In this document: positions 7,104 through 16,167 of the stretch, one piece after another
Position numbering within the stretch: the stretch's first letter is position 1
Layout: the number at the start of each line of letters is the position of its first letter
Source: Pirellula sp.
Lineage (GTDB): Bacteria > Planctomycetota > Planctomycetia > Pirellulales > Pirellulaceae
Assembly: GCA_021300155.1 (NCBI GenBank)
Contig: JAJTID010000104.1
Location: 1 to 45,781, forward strand
Direction: 5' to 3'
Length of the DNA stretch: 45,781 bases
The notes under the pieces: generated by a model
The model's database searches: none
Seen by the model: only the letters and a program-made list of their open reading frames with translations
Told to the model about the DNA's origin: nothing
Translations under genes and position numbers: made by a program

Positions 7104-9068
7104 ATGATGAACATTACACGACGCTTGTTACTGAAGATTGCACCATTGTTTTTTTGGCGGGGGTCGTTGTCCACATTTGGAGAGTCGTCTGTACTTGGTG
7201 CGCAGTCCGGTGGTGAGCTTCCTTTCGGGCCGGATTTTCCAAAGCTGGATTCGCTTGCGACAGGAGAGTGGTGGACCAAAGGATCAATCGCTGCAACGTC
7301 GCGTCCGAACAAGAATGCGAAAGGCAAGGGAAAAAACGCTAGTGCTGCGAATCCGCCTCCAGCGATGGATGTACCGCGCGAGGAAGTGGTTTGTTTCGCT
7401 TACTACACGCACCAGAAGGGCGTTCTGAAGATGAGCGCGCAACTCTTCCCTCTAAAGCCTGGGGAGGATCGTCAGGCGCGGCTTGAATTGAAAATGAGCA
7501 CCGGCGAATGGAAAGAAGTCGCTAAAGCTGACGTGCTTTATCCAGGATGGGATGCACATTTTCGTATCGAAGGCTGGGATGGTTCGAAAACTTTTCCCTA
7601 CCGTGTCCGACACGGAGAGAAGGCGATGTTCGAGGGAGTGATTCGCCGCGATCCTGTGGAAAAAGACGTGATCATTGTCGCAAACTTGAGTTGCAATTCG
7701 AGCCGTACTATTGGCCCACGCACTGAGATCATCGACAACCTTCGCTCGCACGATCCCGATGTAATCTTCTTCGGCGGCGACCAAACCTATCGCCACACGG
7801 AACATACGGCGGGCTGGATTGAGTTTGGTCTACAGTTTCGCGATATCATTCGCGATCGCCCGACGGTCTGTATTCCCGACGACCACGATGTGGGGCACGG
7901 AAATCTTTGGGGCGAAAGTGGCAAAGTCTCAACGATCGAAGGAGATGCGGATGGTGGCTTTCGCTATCCGGTGGCTTATGTCAATCAAGTCCAGCGTCAG
8001 CAGAGTTGGCATCTGCCCGACTCGCCTGATCCTGCCCCAGTCAACCGGGACGTCCGCGTCTACTTCACGCGGATGACGGTCGGAGGCATCGACTTCGCCA
8101 TTCTAGAAGATCGAAAGTTCAAGTCTGGGCCCGCCGGCAAGATCCCTCAAATGGGACCGCGTCCGGACCACATCAACGATCCATCTTACGATCCGAAGAG
8201 TATCGATCTGCCTGGTTTGGAGCTTTTGGGCGAGAGACAAGAAAGGTTTCTTCGCCAATGGGGACAGGATTACAGCGGTGGCGCAGAAATGAAGTGCGTA
8301 CTATCCGCGACGGCCTTCTGTGGAGCCGTCCACATGCACGGTGGCCGCAATAGTCGATTGCTTGCCGATCTCGACTGCAATGGTTGGCCACAATCGGGAC
8401 GAAAACGTGCGCTCTTGGAAATTCGTCGCGCCTGGGCTCCGCATTTGTGTGGAGATCAACATCTTGCCGTTGTGGTGCAGCATGGTATCGATCAGTTTGG
8501 CGATGGCCCATTCGGCTTCACGAGTCCTGCGATCGTGAATACGATCTATGGTCGCTGGTGGCATCCTCTCAATGAACAGCCCGGCCCGAATCCTATCGCG
8601 AATAGCCTATTGCCATGGACGGGTGACTTCAAGGATGGTCTCGGTAATCCGATTAGTATGCACGCATACGCCAACCCCGAGGACATTCAGGACGAGAAGA
8701 AACGAGCTGACGGCTACGGCCTTATTCGTTTTGATAAAAAGAATCGTAAGATCACTTTCGAATGTTGGCCGCGATTCTCCAAAGTTGCGGACGGTGACAA
8801 AGCTCAGTTCCCAGGGTGGCCTATCACCATCACTCAGGACTCTAACGACGGACGTAAGGTCCATGCACACCTGCCGTCAGTGAAACTCGATGGCGTTGCG
8901 AATCCCGTCGTACAGATTATCGAGGAGTCCACTGGGGAGATCCTCTACACTGTGAGATCGCAAACCGAAAGCTTTCAACCCCGCGTCTATGCGCCAGGCA
9001 TGTACACCATCAAGGCTGGTCAAGATAAACCTGAAATACTCATTGCGAAAAACGTCGAGGTCACCTGA
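7104..9068 (+). CDS. Exported PhoD-like metallophosphatase
   Basis: A 654-residue protein. The N-terminus MMNITRRLLLKIAP carries a twin-arginine-like signal; PhoD enzymes are classically Tat-exported. Metallophosphatase motifs are in order: NLSCNSS near residue 198, GGDQTY near 224, PDDHDVGH near 259 (the usual metal-binding NDHD-type block), and a later GDQHLA at about 450 that supplies further metal-ligand His. The N-terminal 120 residues are a beta-sandwich-like region as in PhoD. The family hydrolyses phosphomonoesters or diesters in the periplasm, often with Fe3+/Ca2+. The C-terminal 100 residues (VVQIIEESTGEILYTVR, then YAPGMYTIKAG) look like a small beta domain that may bind surface. 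The stop is followed after a single base by the next gene, so the two are co-translated. Substrate is unknown. Confidence 0.82.
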   Translation: MMNITRRLLLKIAPLFFWRGSLSTFGESSVLGAQSGGELPFGPDFPKLDSLATGEWWTKGSIAATSRPNKNAKGKGKNASAANPPPAMDVPREEVVCFAYYTHQKGVLKMSAQLFPLKPGEDRQARLELKMSTGEWKEVAKADVLYPGWDAHFRIEGWDGSKTFPYRVRHGEKAMFEGVIRRDPVEKDVIIVANLSCNSSRTIGPRTEIIDNLRSHDPDVIFFGGDQTYRHTEHTAGWIEFGLQFRDIIRDRPTVCIPDDHDVGHGNLWGESGKVSTIEGDADGGFRYPVAYVNQVQRQQSWHLPDSPDPAPVNRDVRVYFTRMTVGGIDFAILEDRKFKSGPAGKIPQMGPRPDHINDPSYDPKSIDLPGLELLGERQERFLRQWGQDYSGGAEMKCVLSATAFCGAVHMHGGRNSRLLADLDCNGWPQSGRKRALLEIRRAWAPHLCGDQHLAVVVQHGIDQFGDGPFGFTSPAIVNTIYGRWWHPLNEQPGPNPIANSLLPWTGDFKDGLGNPISMHAYANPEDIQDEKKRADGYGLIRFDKKNRKITFECWPRFSKVADGDKAQFPGWPITITQDSNDGRKVHAHLPSVKLDGVANPVVQIIEESTGEILYTVRSQTESFQPRVYAPGMYTIKAGQDKPEILIAKNVEVT

Positions 9069-9069
9069 A

Positions 9070-9477
9070 ATGGCGAAGAAAGGTAAATCGAAGCCTCCCA
9101 TTGAAAAATGCATCTCCGCAGAGTCCATCCGATTGGTCGATCGGGCCGGGAAAGAGAGGATGCGATTACACGCGGGGTCAAGTATCAGCGGAATTCAAAT
9201 TCTAGGACCATCTGGACTCCCAATGATAGAATTGCAAGTCACTTCAGATGGCGAAGCTACGTTACGCATTGCCAACTCCAATTCCTCAACTGCGATATCC
9301 ATCGGCTCCAAACAAAACGGCAACGGCGTTACGGTTCACAATCACGACGGCCTACCATCGACATCCATTGGGATTGACCATTTAGGTGACGACACGTCCG
9401 GTCATTCCGGTGGTTATCTTGTCGTAAGGGATTTGAAGAACCAGAATCATACAATCATTCGCCCTATGACGGATTAA
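9070..9477 (+). CDS. Small beta-rich protein coupled to the PhoD-like gene
   Basis: A 135-residue protein. The ATG at 9070 follows the upstream TGA by one base, which decides the start. After a basic head (MAKKGKSKPP) it shows repeating 'D-x-x-G' turns and alternating hydrophobic strands: IRLVDRAGKERMRLHAG, IQILGPSGLPMIELQV, GEATLRIANSNSSTAISIG, NGVTVHNHDGLPSTSIGI, YLVVRDLKNQNHTI. The spacing of about 20 residues suggests a small beta-solenoid or beta-roll. I do not recognise a named family, although similar short proteins with repeated 'D..G..R..L' strands are common in planctomycetes and myxobacteria. No signal peptide is visible, so how it relates to the exported phosphatase is unclear. 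A stacked hairpin lies just downstream. Confidence 0.65.
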   Translation: MAKKGKSKPPIEKCISAESIRLVDRAGKERMRLHAGSSISGIQILGPSGLPMIELQVTSDGEATLRIANSNSSTAISIGSKQNGNGVTVHNHDGLPSTSIGIDHLGDDTSGHSGGYLVVRDLKNQNHTIIRPMTD

Positions 9478-9482
9478 CTCCT

Positions 9483-9519
9483 CGCTTCACTGGCTAAGTG
9501 CACAGCACTAAGCGAAGCG
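9483..9519. terminator. Stacked hairpin between convergent genes
   Basis: Outer arms cgcttc (9483-9488) and gaagcg (9514-9519), inner arms gtgc (9498-9501) and gcac (9505-9508). It sits between two convergent genes, as a shared terminator would, but lacks a T run. Confidence 0.4.
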
Positions 9520-9557
9520 GACATGCACCGTCGGCCTTGGTCGAATAAATGAGAATT

Positions 9558-10082
9558 TCAACTGGTTAGCTGATTGCAGTACTCTTGAACAACGGTGCGT
9601 TTTGGCAGCTTAGCATTGACGTGTGGGCGACATTGCAAAAGGTGTTGCTGCGCTTGATCAAGTGACATTCCGCGATACTTTACCAGCCAACAAATCACAA
9701 CCGTCGCACTTCGGGCACGTCCCGCTTTGCAGTGAACATAGACTTTCCCTCCAGCCGACACTTTCGATTGGATGAACTCAACACCTTTCGAGATCATCTC
9801 GACGGTAGGCGGATTGAAATCGGTAGTCGGGAGCCAAAGCTGTTCCATGCCGTTCGCTTTGTACAGATCCTGCTCTCCCTGAAATTCCTCACACATGTTG
9901 ACCATGCCTGTCACTCCATGTTTTTCCGCGAGGCTCCGAATATCTCGACGAAGTGGTCGTGCTCCAAGTAGAACGGAATCGTCTACGTAATCCCACCAAT
10001 GCCGCACCTTAAGAACTCGACCCAATAGTAGATTCCAGCCAAACGTTGGCCAATAAATCCCGCGTGCTATGAGAGGATGCAT
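9558..10082 (-). CDS. Dual-specificity/tyrosine phosphatase, PTPMT1-like
   Basis: A 174-residue protein with the Cys-phosphatase signature HCKAGRARS at residues 117-125 (nucleophile Cys118, phosphate-binding Arg124) and a likely general acid at Asp88 in TTDFNPP. The N-terminal part (GIYWPTFGWNLLLGRVLKVRHW, then VLLGARPL) is like the PTPMT1/PTPMT-like group of lipid-phosphate phosphatases, several of which act on phosphatidylglycerol phosphate. The hydrophobic aromatic N-terminus could touch membrane. The gene starts immediately after the stop of the PQQ-propeller gene (TAGATG), so it is the second gene of that operon. Protein-phosphatase activity is an alternative; substrate is unproven. Confidence 0.8.
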   Translation of the reverse strand: MHPLIARGIYWPTFGWNLLLGRVLKVRHWWDYVDDSVLLGARPLRRDIRSLAEKHGVTGMVNMCEEFQGEQDLYKANGMEQLWLPTTDFNPPTVEMISKGVEFIQSKVSAGGKVYVHCKAGRARSATVVICWLVKYRGMSLDQAQQHLLQCRPHVNAKLPKRTVVQEYCNQLTS

Positions 10083-11327
10083 CTATTGGTTTCCTAACCG
10101 CACGGCAATCCACGTTTGACTGGAACGAGTGATCAACAACGACCCCTCATAAGCTGGCATCGACCGATAATTCCCAGCAGGCAATGAACTCATCCAGATT
10201 GGTGTAAACTTGCTTGCTTTCGTGTCCAACGACCAAAGACGACCATCGATCCCAACCAGTAGCAGTTTGTCGTTGATGCCAATCGAGTGGCAAATCGGCA
10301 TTTCGCTCTGTTCCCACTCGACTTTTTCGCTGATAGCCGACAAGCACTTGTAACTGCCATCAGCGTAATCCTCTCGACCATCGGACCCGAAGATCTTGTT
10401 ATTCAACAGGATAGGTGTCGCGTACTGACTGCTAAGTCGCGATCCCTTTTCAACGACCCGAACTGCATTCTTGTTAGGTTGCAAGACAAGATTCCCAATA
10501 CCATAACTCGCCGTCAAGAATATACTATCATCCCCTAAAGCGATGGGTGTTGCAGCGTTTACGGTTGGGCCCCGTTGACCAAAACTAGTGGACCAAAGCT
10601 CTTTGCCACTCTCGACATCCAATCCGTAAGTCGTGTATCGCGTCGGCACAACAATTTGTTCATAAGTTGTGGTTCGGAATCGAATGGGGGATGCATAGGA
10701 AGCGTCTGCTTGTGTCGCCTGCCAAATCGTCGCTCCTGTTTCTGCGTTCAAGCAAACGATACCAGCTTTCTTTCCACCAGCATTGACAATAAGTTTGTTG
10801 CCGATTGCCAACGGACTGGAGCCAGCGCCAAAGTAACCATCGTCTCCATTATATTCCTCTTTCAGTTTGCGGGTCCAACGGACACTACCGTCATTCATGG
10901 CCAAAGCCGAAATGTCGCCGGAAGCAGAATACAGAACAATACTCTTCTCCAACAATGTCGGAACACAGCGAGGGCCTTTGTCGGCATCGATTCCCCCCGA
11001 GTATCGCGCAGGAATCGTCTTGGTCCACAAAACCTTACCATCGTTGAGTTGCACGAGACGTACTCGATCTTGCGAACCATCACGATCGAATAAACAGACC
11101 TTTCTATCGATCACGCTCGCACCCGCGTAACCCTGCCCAGCCGGGATTTGCCAAACGATTTCTGGATTCCCGTTCATGGTGTCCGCTAAACGGGATTCTT
11201 CCGACGCTTTTCCATCCCGATTTGCCCCAAGCAATCCTGGCCAATCGGCTATGCAAGGCTTCGAATGGAAGAACGCATTTATGAACGCGACGCTTACAAA
11301 CAAGGCTACAAGTTCTTGCCTCATCAT
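10083..11327 (-). CDS. Secreted PQQ-like beta-propeller repeat protein
   Basis: About 414 residues from the ATG at 11327 (start MMRQELVALFVSVAF), which gives a signal peptide ending near KPCIA before DWPGLLGANRDG. An upstream ATG at 11384 would add a basic head, so the start is not fully settled. The cysteine in the signal region could make it a lipoprotein. The body shows PQQ-like blade motifs such as LNDGKVLWTKTI, MNDGSVRWTRKL, LNAETGATIWQAT and VESGKELWSTSF. Proteins starting 'WP..LG.NRDG' are a large planctomycete group of the pyrrolo-quinoline-quinone-repeat fold, usually thought to be scaffolds or non-PQQ-binding propellers. It is first in a two-gene operon with the phosphatase at 9558. 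Confidence 0.82.
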   Translation of the reverse strand: MMRQELVALFVSVAFINAFFHSKPCIADWPGLLGANRDGKASEESRLADTMNGNPEIVWQIPAGQGYAGASVIDRKVCLFDRDGSQDRVRLVQLNDGKVLWTKTIPARYSGGIDADKGPRCVPTLLEKSIVLYSASGDISALAMNDGSVRWTRKLKEEYNGDDGYFGAGSSPLAIGNKLIVNAGGKKAGIVCLNAETGATIWQATQADASYASPIRFRTTTYEQIVVPTRYTTYGLDVESGKELWSTSFGQRGPTVNAATPIALGDDSIFLTASYGIGNLVLQPNKNAVRVVEKGSRLSSQYATPILLNNKIFGSDGREDYADGSYKCLSAISEKVEWEQSEMPICHSIGINDKLLLVGIDGRLWSLDTKASKFTPIWMSSLPAGNYRSMPAYEGSLLITRSSQTWIAVRLGNQ

Positions 11328-11707
11328 GCCCGGGTTGACAAGATATCGAACGGATGAAAAACCTTTTCGACTACGGAAACTCATTATTTTCTCGCTAACC
11401 AGCAGTGGGCAGTACAGAATTCGTCTTTTGTTCGAAGTCGAATATACCATCGACACTCGCATTTCCGAAAGGGTGTCTTCGTGTCCTAAGTGGTACACTT
11501 ACGGAATCGCGAATGCAAACTGCGCGAAGGGAACTGGGGATAGAGCCTTACGGCTCAAGAGGGCAAAACCGGGGCTATCGCCCATCGGTTCAGATAGCCT
11601 TAGGGGGATGCGGAGTCGCGGACGAGTTGCCGTTCAAGTAAACTTAGCCTATCGGATTACCTCCAGATCGCGTGTACAGAACGCGACAACTTTCTCTCCA
11701 ATCCATT
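11328..11707. other. Divergent intergenic stretch
   Basis: A spacer of 380 bases (320 if the longer start of the propeller gene is used) between the minus-strand propeller gene and the plus-strand sugar dehydrogenase. It should hold both promoters, but no consensus pair stands out. A plus-strand frame spans 11176-11820 across it, mostly antisense to the propeller gene and out of frame with the dehydrogenase; I do not regard it as real. Confidence 0.5.
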
Positions 11708-14700
11708 ATGAATCAGTACCCTCGTGCAATTGTTGCCCGGATCCTTCTGTGCATCGGTGCTTTGCAAATACAATTTCTCGTCGTAGACGGTTCCGAAAAC
11801 ACAGAGGCAAAACAGGGTGAAAGGACAGTTCCATGGACGCAATCTCGCGTTCAAGGAACGCCAGACAAGCCTCCTGCATTCGCCCTAGAGCGAGTATTCC
11901 CGAAGCTATCGTTTCGAGCTCCTGTTTCTCTGCATCGATTTCCGGACGAATCGCATCCGAAGAACCTCTCTAGTATCAGCAAAGGAGCGAGTACCACTCG
12001 TTGGGTTGTCATCGAACAAAAGGGAAAGATCCTCTCCTTTCTAGGTGAGAACTCTAACGAACAGGCTGAATTGATGATCGACCTCGCGAATCCTCGTCCC
12101 AAGTTTTCGGAGAGTGTGTCTGGGGATGGATCGAATATCAATGCATTCAGCCTCGCTTTTCATCCACGGTTTCACGAAAATCGATTCGTGTACATTTGCT
12201 ACCTTGTGCAAAAAGGAAAGATCCATCCGAACGGAACGCACATCGCTCGCTATCGAGTTACCGAAGAGAATCCGCCAAAGATAGATTACGACTCAGAGAC
12301 CACGATCCTCCGATGCGATGCGGGTGGACACAATGGTTGCACGCTTGAATTCGGACCAGATGGAAATTTGTATATTTCGATCGGAGACCTTACCGATCCG
12401 ACACCACCCGATGTATTGAAGACGGGACAAGACATTGGAGATCTATTGGCGTCAATTCTGCGGATAGATGTCGATCGGCCATCGAAGCTTCGAGATGGTA
12501 GCGACGCGATGTATACGATTCCAGCGGACAATCCATTTGTCAATCTTTCGTATGCCCGGGGTGAAGTCTATGCCTACGGGTTGCGAAATCCGTGGCGCAT
12601 GAGTTTCGATGCGAAGTCTGGTGACCTGTGGGTTGGTGACGTCGGCTGGGAAGCGTTTGAAATGGTCTATCGTGTTCGATCGGGAAGCAACTGCGGTTGG
12701 AGTATTAAAGAAGGACCTGGAGATGTAATGCCTGAAATCAAAGTCGGGCCTACTCCGATCCAACCAGCCGATATCGTGTTGACACACGCAGACGCCGCGT
12801 CTGTCACAGGCGGTTTCGTTTACCATGGAACTGAGTTTCCAGAACTCGGGGGCAAGTATGTGTTCGGTGACTGGATTACTCGGAGGTATTGGGCCGCCTC
12901 GTTCGACAAAGACAAAGTAACCTCTTTGGAAGAGATCGCAGGTGGGGAAGTAAAGCCGATTTGCTTTGCAACCGATCGAGCCGGCGAACTCTTTGTGCTG
13001 GAATACATCGATGGAGGCCAAGATGGAGGTATCTACAAATTCAAACGCAACCCAGCAGCCGCGGCGTTTGAACAAGGACAATTCCCAAAGTCTCTGAGTG
13101 AGACCGGTCTTTTCCGATCAACACGGGAGCTCATTCCATCGAATGGCGTCCATCGATATGAACTCAATGCGAGCATGTGGATGGAAGGAGCGGATACGGA
13201 ATTTCATATAGCCATCCCTGGCTCCGAGCATGCAAAGATGTTCCAATCCGAACAGACCACGTTTGATTGGTTCAAGAGCAAGGTGTTGTTTCCGAAAGGC
13301 ACTGTGCTTTCGAAGACCTATTCGCTGCATGGTACTCGTGTCGAGACACAGCTTAGTCATTACGAAGGACCGAACGATTGGCGATTTTACACGTACCGCT
13401 GGTTGGAGGATCAATCCGATGCTGTCATGGTTCCAGCCTCTGGCGAAAAACGCCCAGTGAAAGTCGGCCGATATAGCCAGATGTATTCTTGGAATTTCGG
13501 ATCTCGCACAGAGTGCCGCATTTGTCATACACCTTGGTCGGGCGATGCTCTCGGATTTATTGAAGAACAACTTCGTGCACCGGATAAGGAGCAGGATTCT
13601 TGGCGAACGCTTCACGAGCTGGGTGTGATTCGTTGGGATGACAAAAACGCTCCAAAGTCCGATGTCGAATTCCAAGGATTTATCGAAAGAGACGCTCATG
13701 CTCGTTCTTTGCCACTACGTGCTCGATCCTATCTGCATGCGAACTGTGCACATTGCCATCAGTTTGGTGGGAACGGAGCGGCCGCGTTCGATGTTCGGTG
13801 GAATCGTTCGGAGTCGGAAATGAAATGCCTGGATGCAGTTCCCATGAAGGGAACACTCGGTATAGAGAATGGAGCACTGATCAAGCCTGGTGAGCCGACA
13901 GAGTCTGTGCTTTTTCGTAGGATTTCAAAGACAGGATCAGGTCGGATGCCTCATGTAGGTTCTGAAACGGTTGATACAGTTGGTGCACGAATGATCTATC
14001 AATGGATCGCATCGATGCCAAAGAACGATGAATTGCGCACTTCTTTCGCTACTCTCACGGAGCCAATACAAAAAGGCAACAAGAAGAACCGAATCCAATC
14101 GATTGAAAAACTGATGGCTTCGCAAACCGGAGCCTTGTTGCTTGCACAAGGAATGACGGATGGTTCCGTTCATGACTCTTTGCATTCCGAAATTCATGTG
14201 GCCGTTGCGAAAGCACAGCCAGATATCCGGGATTATGCAGAGCACTTTCTGCCAGCTTCGATGCGAGTCGAACGCTTGGGAAGCGTTTTTTCTGCTGGGG
14301 AGTTGCTGGCGATGGAAGGGGATGCGACCCGTGGCAAGGAGTACTTCGAGCAAGGACTCGGTCAGTGTGTACAATGCCATCGCGTGGGTGAGTCAGGCAA
14401 ACAGGTTGGCCCTGCGTTAGATAAGATTGGGACGAAGTATTCGAGTCGTGACAAAATGCTTGACCAGTTGATCAAGCCGTCGCTGGTGATCGAAGCGGAT
14501 TACCGCTCTCGGTCCGTTCTCACTTCTGACGGGGAAACAATTATCGGTCGCGTTCTGGATCGAAACAATGTACAGATCCGATTGATGCTACAGGATGGCA
14601 AGGAAACGACAGTTGCCACGGAGGACATTGAATCCGAAAAGGAAAATGCTTTGAGTACCATGCCTGAAGGGCTGCTCGCCCCGCTCACTGCTCAGCAAGC

Positions 14701-14737
14701 GGCGGATCTACTTTCTTATTTACTCTCGTTGCGATAA
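11708..14737 (+). CDS. Sugar-dehydrogenase propeller fused to c-type cytochrome domains
   Basis: A 1009-residue protein from the ATG at 11708, chosen because MNQYPRAIVARILLCIGAL starts a signal peptide; a second ATG lies 36 bases upstream. Residues about 60-440 are a glucose/sorbosone-dehydrogenase (PQQ-type) six-blade propeller: FSLAFHPRFHENRFVYICY, GGHNGCTLEFGPDGNLYISI, YAYGLRNPWRMSFD. Residues 450-800 are a planctomycete-type diheme region with CRICH at 603 and CAHCH at 680. Residues 870-1009 are a haem-binding domain of the planctomycete/verrucomicrobial kind with CVQCH at 887, then the beta segment YRSRSVLTSDGETIIGRVLD. The enzyme probably oxidises a sugar or polyol in the periplasm and passes electrons through its own three haems. 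The gene ends 8 bases before the convergent oxidoreductase at 14746. Confidence 0.85.
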   Translation: MNQYPRAIVARILLCIGALQIQFLVVDGSENTEAKQGERTVPWTQSRVQGTPDKPPAFALERVFPKLSFRAPVSLHRFPDESHPKNLSSISKGASTTRWVVIEQKGKILSFLGENSNEQAELMIDLANPRPKFSESVSGDGSNINAFSLAFHPRFHENRFVYICYLVQKGKIHPNGTHIARYRVTEENPPKIDYDSETTILRCDAGGHNGCTLEFGPDGNLYISIGDLTDPTPPDVLKTGQDIGDLLASILRIDVDRPSKLRDGSDAMYTIPADNPFVNLSYARGEVYAYGLRNPWRMSFDAKSGDLWVGDVGWEAFEMVYRVRSGSNCGWSIKEGPGDVMPEIKVGPTPIQPADIVLTHADAASVTGGFVYHGTEFPELGGKYVFGDWITRRYWAASFDKDKVTSLEEIAGGEVKPICFATDRAGELFVLEYIDGGQDGGIYKFKRNPAAAAFEQGQFPKSLSETGLFRSTRELIPSNGVHRYELNASMWMEGADTEFHIAIPGSEHAKMFQSEQTTFDWFKSKVLFPKGTVLSKTYSLHGTRVETQLSHYEGPNDWRFYTYRWLEDQSDAVMVPASGEKRPVKVGRYSQMYSWNFGSRTECRICHTPWSGDALGFIEEQLRAPDKEQDSWRTLHELGVIRWDDKNAPKSDVEFQGFIERDAHARSLPLRARSYLHANCAHCHQFGGNGAAAFDVRWNRSESEMKCLDAVPMKGTLGIENGALIKPGEPTESVLFRRISKTGSGRMPHVGSETVDTVGARMIYQWIASMPKNDELRTSFATLTEPIQKGNKKNRIQSIEKLMASQTGALLLAQGMTDGSVHDSLHSEIHVAVAKAQPDIRDYAEHFLPASMRVERLGSVFSAGELLAMEGDATRGKEYFEQGLGQCVQCHRVGESGKQVGPALDKIGTKYSSRDKMLDQLIKPSLVIEADYRSRSVLTSDGETIIGRVLDRNNVQIRLMLQDGKETTVATEDIESEKENALSTMPEGLLAPLTAQQAADLLSYLLSLR

Positions 14738-14745
14738 GTTTTCGA

Positions 14746-16038
14746 TTATCCGAGCTTGTAGGGAGCTCGATAGTCTTTGGTCAACCATTTCGCTCCCTCG
14801 GGGTCACCCACTATGGTCTCGGTTTTTGGATCCCACGTGATTTTCTTGCCTGAGCGAATCGCAATGTTGCCAAGGTGACAGACAGTTGCGGAGGAATGTC
14901 CGATTGCGATATCAGCAACAGGCTTTTCTCTAGACTTCACACAATCAAGGAAGTTATTGACATGTTTCGAATTGGCTTGCGAATTGACAATCTTCGGTAC
15001 TTCAATACCTTTCAGCAGTTCTGGCGGGTTCGCAACGATTCCGCCGCGATAGACGAACAAGCTTCCTTTGTCACCCACGAACTCCGTCCCTTGATCTGAA
15101 CTCCTGGTATCAAGTTTCTGTTGGCAAGTCATAACGACACCGTTTGCGTAGGTGTAACGAATGTTCGTGGTATCGGGCGTTTCGTACCAACCATCTGGAT
15201 TGTAAACAGCCGTTCCTTCAACGGATGTCGGTCCGTTCTCATCCATGCCCAAGCCCCATTGGGCGATATCCAAATGATGCGCACCAAAGTTCGTCTGTTG
15301 TCCGCCGCTGTAATCCCAGTAGAAACGGAAAAGGTAGTGAACGTGATTCTTGTTGAAGGGGCGGAACGGGGCGGGACCCAACCAACGGTCGTAATCGAAA
15401 CCGTCCGGCGGAGCGCTGTTGGGGACAGGCGATTTTGCACGAGCAATCCAATTAGGACTCGGCAACGTGACGTTGACGGAATGCACTTTTCCAACGATCC
15501 CTTGCTGAACCAAATCCACCGCCAATTTGAACTCGACGCCGCTGCGTTGCATGGTTCCCGTTTGTACAACTCGCTTGTATTGCCGAGCGGCTGCGATCAT
15601 TGGCTTCCCTTCTCCAATCGTCAACGTTAGTGGTTTCTCGCAATAAACATCTTTTCCCGCTTTACATGCCTCAATCGTCATGAGTGCGTGCCATTGATCG
15701 GGAACAGTCACGACGACGGCGTCGATATCTTTCGCGTCAAGCAGACGTCGGTAGTCGTCTGTTTGCGTGGCCTTGAGACTGGCTTCCTTTTGAAGAAAGT
15801 CACTTGCTTCCCCGAGATAGTTTTTATCCAAGTCGCAGAGGGAGACGATGTTCTTAAGGAAATACTTCATGTTGTTTTTCGGCCCGCCCTGATTGCCGAC
15901 GCCGATCATGCCGATCCGAACGCGTTCGCTAGGTGGTTGTGAAGCAAAGAGAGAGCGATGAGCGTGCGGTGTCAGTCCGAGCAATGCACCGCCGAATACC
16001 GTATCCTGAAGGAAAGAACGCCTAGATCGACTTTTCAT
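14746..16038 (-). CDS. Gfo/Idh/MocA family oxidoreductase, Tat-exported
   Basis: A 430-residue protein from the ATG at 16038, chosen because it begins MKSRSRRSFLQDTVFGG, a twin-arginine signal; the reading frame extends upstream without support. The Rossmann nucleotide-binding turn IGMIGVGNQGG follows the signal, and CEKPLT, the Lys-containing motif that completes the active site of this family, is present. The C-terminal substrate domain includes FRFYWDYSGGQQTNFGAHHLDIAQWGLG, a hallmark of the planctomycete exported Gfo/Idh/MocA group, which may act on glycosides or sugar derivatives in the periplasm using a prebound NAD(P). Its convergent partner is a sugar dehydrogenase, so a shared carbohydrate theme is plausible. 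Confidence 0.9.
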   Translation of the reverse strand: MKSRSRRSFLQDTVFGGALLGLTPHAHRSLFASQPPSERVRIGMIGVGNQGGPKNNMKYFLKNIVSLCDLDKNYLGEASDFLQKEASLKATQTDDYRRLLDAKDIDAVVVTVPDQWHALMTIEACKAGKDVYCEKPLTLTIGEGKPMIAAARQYKRVVQTGTMQRSGVEFKLAVDLVQQGIVGKVHSVNVTLPSPNWIARAKSPVPNSAPPDGFDYDRWLGPAPFRPFNKNHVHYLFRFYWDYSGGQQTNFGAHHLDIAQWGLGMDENGPTSVEGTAVYNPDGWYETPDTTNIRYTYANGVVMTCQQKLDTRSSDQGTEFVGDKGSLFVYRGGIVANPPELLKGIEVPKIVNSQANSKHVNNFLDCVKSREKPVADIAIGHSSATVCHLGNIAIRSGKKITWDPKTETIVGDPEGAKWLTKDYRAPYKLG

Positions 16039-16167
16039 GGAATTGTTCAAACGTGAGAGGATGCAGGATCGAAACTTAGTGTAATGAGTATTGTAGATGA
16101 TTCGCTGGTCCGATCCACTGCGATTATTATTTACCCAAGATCCGTTTCGTACCCTATTCATTGATTC

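Noticed and set aside
11176-11820. A 214-codon plus-strand frame
   Set aside because: It is antisense to the PQQ-propeller gene and runs into the dehydrogenase start out of frame; composition is random and no family features are seen.
12452-13699. Long minus-strand frames of about 200 codons
   Set aside because: Both are antisense to the sugar dehydrogenase fusion, whose motifs are intact; they reflect codon-use symmetry.
15121-15630. A 169-codon plus-strand frame inside the Gfo/Idh/MocA gene
   Set aside because: It is antisense to a well-supported coding region and shows no protein-like features.
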